Assembly: GCA_020024555.1 (NCBI GenBank)
Contig: JAHHTQ010000003.1
Location: 42,373 to 106,372 of the forward strand
DNA length: 64,000 nt
Source: Angelakisella sp.
Lineage (GTDB): Bacteria > Bacillota > Clostridia > Oscillospirales > Ruminococcaceae
Direction: 5' to 3'
Part shown: one piece after another, positions 8,597 to 15,390 of the stretch
Layout of the letters: each line of letters starts with the position of its first letter
Numbering within the stretch: the first letter of the stretch is position 1
Notes under the pieces: generated by a model
The model's input: the letters and a program-made list of their open reading frames with translations, nothing else
The model's database searches: none
What the model was told of the DNA's origin: nothing
Translations under genes and position numbers: made by a program

Positions 8597-9754
8597 TTAT
8601 ATGCCTTCTTTTTTATAACGCTCAGCCATTTCGTCAAGCGTAACTTTTTCTACAAGCGGAGCCTTACCAACGCTGCCAAATTCTACAATAAGTGTGCCAA
8701 CAGCCTCTTTTACGCCTCGTTCAACGCAATTTACAATCTTTGCAACATCTTCATCGGGAATATTGCCATACATTACCGTATCCATTATCGGTGGTAAGAA
8801 TGCGCGTGGGTCAAATGCTGACTTATTGCTCTCCAACAAATCATATATTTTGCCTATTGATGAGGATTTTTGCATAGCAGGTTCTTGTGCGAATAATTCT
8901 TTCATATTACGTGTTACTGCAAGACGAATATCCGTATCAACATTTATTTTACCTATACCGCAAGGAATAACAGCTTTTAGTTGTTCAAGCGCTATTCCGT
9001 AAGTATTTGTAAGTTCACCGCCCAAAGCATTGATTTCATTTACAATATATTTCGGAACAGTTGAAGAACCATGGCTAACAAGCACACCGAAAATATTTTC
9101 ATGCATTAGGCATTCTTTTATTGCAATAGCAATTTCTTTGCGAAGTTTAACATCTTTACCTTTGCTTGCGCCATGCATTGTACCATAGCTTATTGCCAAA
9201 CAGTCAACTTTTGTTTTCTTAAAAAACTCTACTGCGTCCATGGGGTTTGTATATGTAGATGTTGCGCTGAATACATGGTCCTCCACACCTGCAAGTACGC
9301 CAAGTTCACCCTCAACAGTTACGCCACGGGCATGCGCGTATTTTACAACTTCACGTGTAAGTTCAATATTTTGGTTAAAAGGAAGTGATGAACCGTCTAT
9401 CATAACAGATGTATATCCGCCGTCAATAGCCGCCTTTACACTGTCCATATTCTTACCATGGTCAAGGTGTAGTACAACAGGAACTGTTGCGTCTGTACCG
9501 TATTTTTTAACTGCATCACCGATATTTTTTGCGCCCTTTATTTTGTCTTCAACGGTTGCATTCAGAAAGTCTGTTCTGCCACCCATAAAACCATTTGCAA
9601 GGTCTGCGCCTTGTAGTATGGCTGGTGAACGGAACATCTCGTGAACTTCAATAGCCGCTTTTGCCTGAGCTACCGCATTTACATTAAATCCGCCCTGCGC
9701 ATATCCGTATTTTTGTGTTGCCTCCAAAAGAGGTCTCATTGGTACTATTGCCAT
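8597..9754 (-). CDS. fba: Class II ketose-bisphosphate aldolase (FBA type)
   Basis: 385 residues with the Zn-dependent class II aldolase signature: LHLDHGK (about residue 117, first Zn ligand), SVMIDGSSLPFNQN, EGELG, GTMHGASKG, and a phosphate-binding VSHGSS. The last replaces the more usual HGGSG. The length and the ~90-residue C-terminal helical extension suit the longer aldolase subgroup rather than the ~285-residue tagatose/fructose enzymes. It should cleave a ketose-1,6-bisphosphate to DHAP and an aldehyde phosphate, between the phosphofructokinase encoded upstream and the isomerase encoded downstream. The ATG follows AGGAGATG at good spacing. Confidence 0.87.
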   Translation of the reverse strand: MAIVPMRPLLEATQKYGYAQGGFNVNAVAQAKAAIEVHEMFRSPAILQGADLANGFMGGRTDFLNATVEDKIKGAKNIGDAVKKYGTDATVPVVLHLDHGKNMDSVKAAIDGGYTSVMIDGSSLPFNQNIELTREVVKYAHARGVTVEGELGVLAGVEDHVFSATSTYTNPMDAVEFFKKTKVDCLAISYGTMHGASKGKDVKLRKEIAIAIKECLMHENIFGVLVSHGSSTVPKYIVNEINALGGELTNTYGIALEQLKAVIPCGIGKINVDTDIRLAVTRNMKELFAQEPAMQKSSSIGKIYDLLESNKSAFDPRAFLPPIMDTVMYGNIPDEDVAKIVNCVERGVKEAVGTLIVEFGSVGKAPLVEKVTLDEMAERYKKEGI

Positions 9755-9812
9755 AAGTCTACATCTCCTATAAATTTTATTTTTATATTAAAAAAATTTT
9801 TTAAACTAAATC

Positions 9813-10973
9813 TTAGTTTTCTTCTTTAAATGTTATAAGTTTAGGTAGCGGTTTTCCTATAAGAGGTCTACACCATTCCTTAAATGCCTCTGTAACTCCG
9901 TTTCCTTCTGCATTTATAAATTCATCGGGCATTTTTCTTTCAAACATCATAACTTCTTTTGTATCGACAAGGAAGGTTTCGCATTTATATGGTTCGTTTG
10001 ATATTCTCTTGAATGCAACCATTTTTCCGCTTTCACCCTCGATAACACTTTTTGCCGCCACTCTGCCTGCCTCTTGCGCCTCTTTACTGTCTATATCAGA
10101 CAACCATGCAATAGATGCTCTGCCACATAGTCCCGGTTTTTCACTTCTTGCCTTATAACCGAATTTTTTAATAATCAAATTGCATAGGTGCGCGCTCACA
10201 TCACCGAAATATGTTGCTCTGCCAACTTTGAAAATAGGCTCAACAATAGGCGTACCGTCTGCATAGTGTAGTCCTTCGCTTGCAACAACAACTCCACAAC
10301 CCTTTTCGTCAATCAGCTTTTTAACATCTTCAAGGAATTTTTCTTCATCAAAATCTCTTTCGGGTAGATATATAAGGTCAGGCGCAAATCCACTGTCCTC
10401 CGCAAGAGCCGATGCCGCTGTTATCCAACCCGCGTTTCTGCCAAGCGCTTCTATTACGCAAATATGTATGGGTAATCCCCTAACATCACAAGCAACTTCG
10501 GCAACTGTTCCGGCAATATATCTTGCGGCGCTGCCAAAACCCGGCGAGTGATCTGTTATCGCTATATCATTATCAATGGTTTTCGGTATGCCCATTACGC
10601 GAATACCTGTTCCTTCGCACGCCATAAACAGCTTTCCACAGGTATCCATTGTACCGTTACCGCCATTCATAAGTACCATATCTATATTAAACTCTTTCAG
10701 CACTTCTACCATTTCTTTATATTCTTTTTCTTCCAGCGCGTCACGAGATGTGCCAATCGCAGATGCCGGGCTTTGCAGTAACAGTTCTAACTGTTCATCT
10801 GTAAATGAACGCGCATCTTTTAGGTTCTTTGCAATAAGACCGCCTGTTCCGCCAATAGCAACATAAACCTTTTCTATTTCTGTGTGGGATACAGCCTCTT
10901 TTATAGCTCCATACAAAGAAGCGTTTATCACAGGAGACGGTCCGCCACCGTGAATAATTACCAAATTACCCAT
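9813..10973 (-). CDS. pfk: 6-phosphofructokinase (ATP- or PPi-dependent, mixed determinants)
   Basis: 386 residues from the ATG at 10973, chosen because GAGGT lies 8 bases upstream; an in-frame ATG at 11006 lacks a ribosome site. N-terminal phosphate loop HGGGPSPVINAS, the GGNGTMDTC motif (residues 104-112) and PKTIDNDI (130-137) are visible, as is the EALGRNAGWI segment. In PFKs a Gly at the second position of the GGDG motif favours ATP and an Asp favours PPi, while Lys in PKTIDND is common in PPi enzymes and in some ATP enzymes. Here the pair is Gly plus Lys, with Asn in place of the metal-binding Asp, so the phosphoryl donor cannot be called. It opens the glycolytic block downstream of the ROK gene. 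Confidence 0.85.
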   Translation of the reverse strand: MGNLVIIHGGGPSPVINASLYGAIKEAVSHTEIEKVYVAIGGTGGLIAKNLKDARSFTDEQLELLLQSPASAIGTSRDALEEKEYKEMVEVLKEFNIDMVLMNGGNGTMDTCGKLFMACEGTGIRVMGIPKTIDNDIAITDHSPGFGSAARYIAGTVAEVACDVRGLPIHICVIEALGRNAGWITAASALAEDSGFAPDLIYLPERDFDEEKFLEDVKKLIDEKGCGVVVASEGLHYADGTPIVEPIFKVGRATYFGDVSAHLCNLIIKKFGYKARSEKPGLCGRASIAWLSDIDSKEAQEAGRVAAKSVIEGESGKMVAFKRISNEPYKCETFLVDTKEVMMFERKMPDEFINAEGNGVTEAFKEWCRPLIGKPLPKLITFKEEN

Positions 10974-11045
10974 AGTATCATACCTCACATCACTAAATTT
11001 ATTCATTGTTAAAAATACATTTTATATTAAAATCAAAAATTGACA

Positions 11046-12260
11046 TTAATATCTAAATATGGTTTTTTGCAGCGCCAAAGCGCAACCGCCCAACGCTCCT
11101 CTGTTGACATCAGACGGTAAAAATACAGTCTTTGTCTTTTCATCATTTATATAAAGTAAATTTTCGTAAAAAACATCTGTAAACATCTTTTGATTTCTCT
11201 CTGTCGACAACAACATACTGTCAATTATTATATACGGTACTGAAATATAATTGATGATATTCGATAACGAAATAGCAAGTATCTCTATTGATTTTCTTAC
11301 TATGTCATTTACTGCCCTGTCATTTTTTTGCTGAGCTTCCAAAACTTCCTCTATATTTATGTTATTTATATCTTTACATATTTTTTTAAGCACGGTGTCA
11401 CCATTGCTTTTTATTAAATCTTCGCACTGATTGCAAATTGCGCTTTCGCTTGCGATTGCTTCAAGACACCCTTTTCTGCCACATTCACTGCAAACAGGGC
11501 CGTTTCTGTCAACTATTGTATGACCAATCTCACCTGTGGAATAGTGATTTCCCTTGTAAACCTTACTGCCCAAAATAAGCGGGCACGCAATACCACGGGA
11601 AACCATAAAATATGCGTAATCAACAAGCGAACTGTCTCTTTTGAATATCTTATAAGCAATCGCCCTTGCTCTTACATTGTTTTCCACAAAAACAGGGATA
11701 TCTGTCTCTCTCTGCAAATCGCTTGACAAAAATCTATTTGTCCATACCGAAGCTACCGCCTTTTTTATAAAACCGATTTGACTGTCAATATATCCGGGTA
11801 TGGTAACACCAACGCCCAATATCAAATTTTTGTCTATCTCGGATTTTAAAATTATATCGTCAATATAAATTTTAATCTCTTTTACAGCTTCTTCATATAT
11901 GGTAAAAACCGTATCGTACTTTTTGCTGTACAGCGCCCTTCCGAATATATCAGTTAAACAAACATACACGCTGTTTAAAAGTATTTCGATACCTATACAA
12001 TAATTTGATTGTGGGTTTATATCCAAATATTTCGCTTTTCTGCCCAGTGCCTTTTCTTCCGATAATGTATCACAATCTATTTCACACAAAAGATTTTCGT
12101 CTAACATACGTGAAACATTGGTAGTAATAGTAGGCAAAGTCAGATTTAATTTTTCTGCTATTTCTACCCTTGTTATAGGGGCATTATAGAAAATAGTTTC
12201 CTTTATCAGTACTTCATTTTGCTTTTTTACCTTTGGTAAATTATTTCCTACTTTTGACAT
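11046..12260 (-). CDS. ROK-family transcriptional regulator (NagC/XylR type)
   Basis: 404 residues: N-terminal winged helix-turn-helix (about 18-70, ITRVEIAEKLNLTLPTITTN) followed by a ROK sugar-kinase fold. The ROK zinc motif is intact (CSECGRKGCLEAIAS, about residues 250-264) and the ExGH-type segment GEIGHTIVD is present, but it is a regulator, not a kinase, by its length and HTH. NagC/Mlc relatives respond to phosphorylated amino sugars or free sugar. It is the first gene of the minus-strand operon and is divergent from a NagB-like gene across a 148-base AT-rich region with a TTAATTAATTAA palindrome, so it probably controls both and itself. Ribosome site AAAGGTGG is 13 bases from the ATG. 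Confidence 0.88.
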   Translation of the reverse strand: MSKVGNNLPKVKKQNEVLIKETIFYNAPITRVEIAEKLNLTLPTITTNVSRMLDENLLCEIDCDTLSEEKALGRKAKYLDINPQSNYCIGIEILLNSVYVCLTDIFGRALYSKKYDTVFTIYEEAVKEIKIYIDDIILKSEIDKNLILGVGVTIPGYIDSQIGFIKKAVASVWTNRFLSSDLQRETDIPVFVENNVRARAIAYKIFKRDSSLVDYAYFMVSRGIACPLILGSKVYKGNHYSTGEIGHTIVDRNGPVCSECGRKGCLEAIASESAICNQCEDLIKSNGDTVLKKICKDINNINIEEVLEAQQKNDRAVNDIVRKSIEILAISLSNIINYISVPYIIIDSMLLSTERNQKMFTDVFYENLLYINDEKTKTVFLPSDVNRGALGGCALALQKTIFRY

Positions 12261-12302
12261 AAATAAAAAAAGTCCACCTTTACTTTTAATTAATAGTGTG
12301 TT

Positions 12303-12345
12303 ATAATCGACTCAATGTATTAATTAATTAATTTAATTATATAAT
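12303..12345. promoter_or_regulatory. Divergent ROK/nagB-like control region with AT palindrome
   Basis: The 148 bases between the divergent genes hold a perfect palindrome ATTAATTAATTAAT (12319-12332), next to a TATAAT (12340-12345) that could be the -10 of the NagB-like gene. NagC/Mlc-type operators are AT-rich with TTATTT/TTAATT-like arms, so this is the best operator candidate. The minus-strand promoter is not clear. Confidence 0.5.
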
Positions 12346-12408
12346 ATACTACAATTAAAATCAATAGCAAAATTTCTTTTTTACAAAAAATTAAAAGGAG
12401 AAAGATTT

Positions 12409-13224
12409 ATGAATTATTTTCAAATTTCAAAAGAAGATTTAGGAAAAAACAGTAAAATTCCACTTTTAAAACTAGGCGACAGCGGTGAGGTTTTCTATCA
12501 AATAGCGCTTGAAATGGTGAATGAGATAGAAAAAAACAACAAAGAGAACAAAAAAACCGTATTTATCTGCCCTGTTGGCCCTGTTGGTCAATATCCTATT
12601 TTTGTAAGACTTGTAAACGAAAGAAACATAAACCTTAAAAACTGTTGGTTTATAAATATGGACGAGTATTTGAATGATGACGATACATACATTGACATAA
12701 ACCACAAGTTATCTTTCAGAGGCTTTATGAACAAGAATGTATATACCAAAATAAAACCTGAACTTATTATGCCGGAAGAACAAAGAATTTTCCCCGACCC
12801 ACAAAATATCGGGTTTATACCGAATAAAATTGCAGAACTTGGCGGTGTGGATATAGCTTTTGGGGGTATTGGCATAAACGGACATCTTGCATTCAACGAA
12901 CCAAATCCTGAAATGACGCCTGAGGAATTTGCAAAACAAAAAACACGTGTGCTAGATATATCAAGAGAGACAAGAACAATCAATTCTGTCGGCGACCTAA
13001 ACGGCGCAATAGACGCTATGCCAAAACGGTGCGTAACAATAGGCATAAACGAAATTCTGTCCGCGCGCAGAATAGTTTTGGGTGTATTCCGCGATTGGCA
13101 CAGAGCAGTTGTAAGACAAGCAATCTATGGAGAAGTATCAGCTCACTTCCCTGCAACACTTGTACAAAATCACCCTAACGCAGTAATAATTGCAAACGCA
13201 AATTCTTGTGAACAACCATTCTGA
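12409..13224 (+). CDS. NagB-like glucosamine-6-phosphate deaminase/isomerase family protein
   Basis: 271 residues of the NagB/6-phosphogluconolactonase fold. Asp85 in NMDEY and His159/Glu164 in GIGINGHLAFNEP match catalytic positions of glucosamine-6-phosphate deaminase, which makes fructose-6-phosphate and ammonia. The phosphate-binding loop, usually TGSTP, reads CPVGPVGQYP (about 55-62), which is unusual and may mean a different phosphorylated sugar. It is divergent from the ROK regulator and the PFK-aldolase-TIM operon, consistent with feeding fructose-6-phosphate into that operon. Ribosome site AAAAGGAG. It could also complete the muramic-acid salvage route encoded at 37-47 kb, given a NagA deacetylase elsewhere. 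Confidence 0.78.
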   Translation: MNYFQISKEDLGKNSKIPLLKLGDSGEVFYQIALEMVNEIEKNNKENKKTVFICPVGPVGQYPIFVRLVNERNINLKNCWFINMDEYLNDDDTYIDINHKLSFRGFMNKNVYTKIKPELIMPEEQRIFPDPQNIGFIPNKIAELGGVDIAFGGIGINGHLAFNEPNPEMTPEEFAKQKTRVLDISRETRTINSVGDLNGAIDAMPKRCVTIGINEILSARRIVLGVFRDWHRAVVRQAIYGEVSAHFPATLVQNHPNAVIIANANSCEQPF

Positions 13225-13340
13225 TTTTATAGGTAAATATTAATAATTATCTACTTTCTTCTGTGTAACTATTTAACTACCCCTATTTGTGCGACAGCAA
13301 AAGAGCCAACTGTAAGTAGATATATAAAATTTCAAGTGAC

Positions 13341-13380
13341 AAACTGACTTCGTTTTTCGGGCGAAGTCAGTTTCTTTTTT
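13341..13380 (+). terminator. Rho-independent terminator of the NagB-like gene
   Basis: Perfect 12-base stem AAACTGACTTCG (13341-13352) with CGAAGTCAGTTT (13362-13373), 9-base loop, then a T run interrupted by one C. Confidence 0.92.
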
Positions 13381-13551
13381 TTAACGTATTCTTTCATAGC
13401 TATGAATTTTAAAGTCTTTATCGATACTTATTTTATATATACTCAAAATCGAAATACAATAAAAAAACAAATATAAAATTATTATCATAATGACTTCAAC
13501 ACAATCAGCGCTGTAACGTCTAACTTTTATATTATAAAAATTCAAAACAAC

Positions 13552-13590
13552 AAAAAAGCCGACTTCATTTAAATAATGAAATCAGCTTTT
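13552..13590 (-). terminator. Rho-independent terminator of the sodium symporter gene
   Basis: Arms 13555-13570 and 13575-13590 pair in minus-strand RNA with two G-U wobbles that would be mismatches on the plus strand, so it works for the minus-strand gene; six U follow. Confidence 0.85.
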
Positions 13591-13619
13591 GAGTATCTGT
13601 ATTTTGTATATAAAACAAA

Positions 13620-14987
13620 TTATTTAAAAAAGTTAATCATTCCAATTACGAAAACTATACTTACTATTGTAGGCAGTACGTACGTCATATATGGACGCAT
13701 CCAATCAGCAACTTTTAAACCCTTTCCTATATTTGCTTCGGATTTAAACTTTTCCCAACCCCAACCATAGCGACTGACGCAAAACAAAACATAAACCAAC
13801 GAACCCAGAGGCAAGAATAAATTACTTACTATAAAGTCCTCCAAATCCAAGAAAGTAGTTCCCTGACCTAATGGTGTGATAAAGCTCAATACATTAAATC
13901 CCAGCGCGCATGGCAAAGACAATATAAAGATTAAAACCATATTTATTAAACACGCCTTTTTTCGACTCCAACCAAACATATCATAGCAACAAGATATAAT
14001 ATTTTCAAATACTGCAAGTACTGTTGAAAACGCCGCAAATGTCATAAATATAAAAAACAATGTACCCCACAATCTTCCCATAAACATATTGGTGAAGATA
14101 TTCGGCAAAGTTACAAATATAAGGTTTGGACCGCTATCCGGCTGAACACCGTATGCAAAGCAAGCAGGAAAAATAATAAGTCCCGAAGTAATTGCAACAA
14201 ACGTATCCAAAACCGCAACAGTAACAGCCTCCCCCATTAATGACTGTTTTTTATCAATATAACTGCCAAATATTGCCATTGCGCCTATTCCCAGGCTAAG
14301 CGTAAAGAAAGCTTGATTCATAGCCGAAACTATGACATTCATAACACCATTTTCACTAAGACGTTTAAAATCCGGAATAAGATAAAATTTAAGTCCCTCT
14401 GAACCGCCCGGTGTCATTATACTGTTTCCTGCCAAGATAATCATAATTATAAGTAGCGCTAGCATCATAAATTTACTTACACGTTCAATACCGTTTTGCA
14501 AACCCATTGCGCAAATAACAAAGCCTACCACAACAACAATAAGCATATATAGCACCTGAGTCGACGGATTGCCAAGCATTTCCGAAAACAATAACCGTAT
14601 TTTTTCGGAATTGACATTTACAAAGTCACCCCTCGCCATACCAACAAAATAATTTAACATCCAGCCTGCCACAGATGTATAAAACATCATCAAAATATAA
14701 TTTCCTGCCATTGCAAAATAGCCATGAATATGCCATTTACTATTTTTAGGCGCAAGTTCATCATATATTTTAATCGGACTTTTACGACTTGCGCGTCCCA
14801 TAGCGAACTCCATTGTCAAAACAGGCACACCCAAAATAACAAGGAAAAACAAATAGAACAAAACAAATGCGCCACCACCATTTTGACCTGTTATGTAAGG
14901 AAATTTCCAAACATTACCAATACCAATCGCGCAACCGGCGCTTAACAAAATAAAACCCAGTCTACTCCCCAAACGTTCTCTATTCAT
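13620..14987 (-). CDS. Neurotransmitter:sodium symporter (NSS/SNF) family transporter
   Basis: 455 residues with about 11-12 membrane segments. The first helix carries the NSS sodium/substrate signature SAGCAIGIGNVWKFPYI (about 16-32) and the third the EFAMGRA motif; both match bacterial homologues such as LeuT, MhsT and TnaT, which import amino acids with Na+. Substrate is most likely an amino acid, perhaps an aromatic or branched one, but it cannot be specified. It stands as a single gene with its own terminator. The ribosome site AAAGGGTG precedes the ATG. The leader between 14988 and about 15180 shows no riboswitch or T-box that I recognise. Confidence 0.88.
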   Translation of the reverse strand: MNRERLGSRLGFILLSAGCAIGIGNVWKFPYITGQNGGGAFVLFYLFFLVILGVPVLTMEFAMGRASRKSPIKIYDELAPKNSKWHIHGYFAMAGNYILMMFYTSVAGWMLNYFVGMARGDFVNVNSEKIRLLFSEMLGNPSTQVLYMLIVVVVGFVICAMGLQNGIERVSKFMMLALLIIMIILAGNSIMTPGGSEGLKFYLIPDFKRLSENGVMNVIVSAMNQAFFTLSLGIGAMAIFGSYIDKKQSLMGEAVTVAVLDTFVAITSGLIIFPACFAYGVQPDSGPNLIFVTLPNIFTNMFMGRLWGTLFFIFMTFAAFSTVLAVFENIISCCYDMFGWSRKKACLINMVLIFILSLPCALGFNVLSFITPLGQGTTFLDLEDFIVSNLFLPLGSLVYVLFCVSRYGWGWEKFKSEANIGKGLKVADWMRPYMTYVLPTIVSIVFVIGMINFFK

Positions 14988-15180
14988 TTTTTACACCCTT
15001 TCTTTTTGATAATCTTATCCGTACAGTAAACAACATAATATCAATCAATAAATACTTTGATAATTAATAGAGTTGCTGATTACTATATTTAGCTATTATA
15101 TTATTTTTTCTTTCAATTTACAAGAGTTTTTAATATAAAATAATATAAAATCTATTATTTTATATTTGTTTTTTGCGCTA

Positions 15181-15209
15181 TTGACAATTTAAAAATAGTG
15201 TTGTATTAT
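15181..15209 (+). promoter_or_regulatory. Vegetative-type promoter of the Mn2+ riboswitch / ATPase unit
   Basis: TTGACA at 15181-15186 and TATTAT at 15204-15209, separated by exactly 17 bases. Transcription would begin near 15216, just before the riboswitch aptamer. Confidence 0.82.
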
Positions 15210-15216
15210 TGTATAG

Positions 15217-15310
15217 TTTGAGGGAGTAATTCCGTACACATAAAAAATGTACGAAGCCTATCGTCATATCGGTCAAATTTTGACCCGGGAAGCTGAAAGA
15301 ATGAGACTCA
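15217..15310 (+). ncRNA. yybP-ykoY manganese riboswitch aptamer
   Basis: The conserved parts of the yybP-ykoY motif appear in order: GGGAGTA (15222-15228), a variable hairpin GTACACATAAAAAATGTAC, the internal GTCAT (15263-15267), a hairpin GGTCAAATTTTGACC, then the closing GAGAC (15303-15307). This class senses Mn2+ and commonly precedes cation-exporting P-type ATPases, as it does here. It was found by eye; a covariance-model search (Rfam RF00080) would confirm it. Confidence 0.85.
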
Positions 15311-15360
15311 TACACAAAAATCAACAGAACTGTTGGGGTTTGTGTATGGGTCTCTTTTTA
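15303..15360 (+). terminator. Riboswitch expression-platform terminator
   Basis: A 16-base stem (15303-15318 with 15339-15354, one G-U pair) followed by TTTTTA. Its 5' arm includes the GAGAC of the aptamer, so folding of the Mn2+-bound aptamer and the terminator are mutually exclusive: an on-switch for the ATPase at high Mn2+. Confidence 0.85.
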
Positions 15361-15390
15361 TTATTTATTCAATAAGGAGAAAACGAAAAA

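Larger units (their letters stand above)
13225..13619. other. Intergenic region between convergent genes
   Basis: 395 bases without a credible gene. It holds two terminators, one for each flanking gene (listed separately), with about 170 bases of AT-rich sequence between them in which I see no further structure. A short reading frame at its right end is the read-through of a terminator and is not a gene. Confidence 0.7.

Noticed and set aside
12409..13224. Loss of the catalytic Asp in GIGxDGH of the NagB-like enzyme
   Set aside because: Asn at this position (GINGH) looked like a lesion, but to my knowledge Asn is common there in Gram-positive NagB proteins, so it is not evidence of inactivity.
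13541..13700. Short plus-strand frame after the terminator near 13576
   Set aside because: It begins inside the terminator stem, runs antisense into the symporter gene and has no ribosome site.
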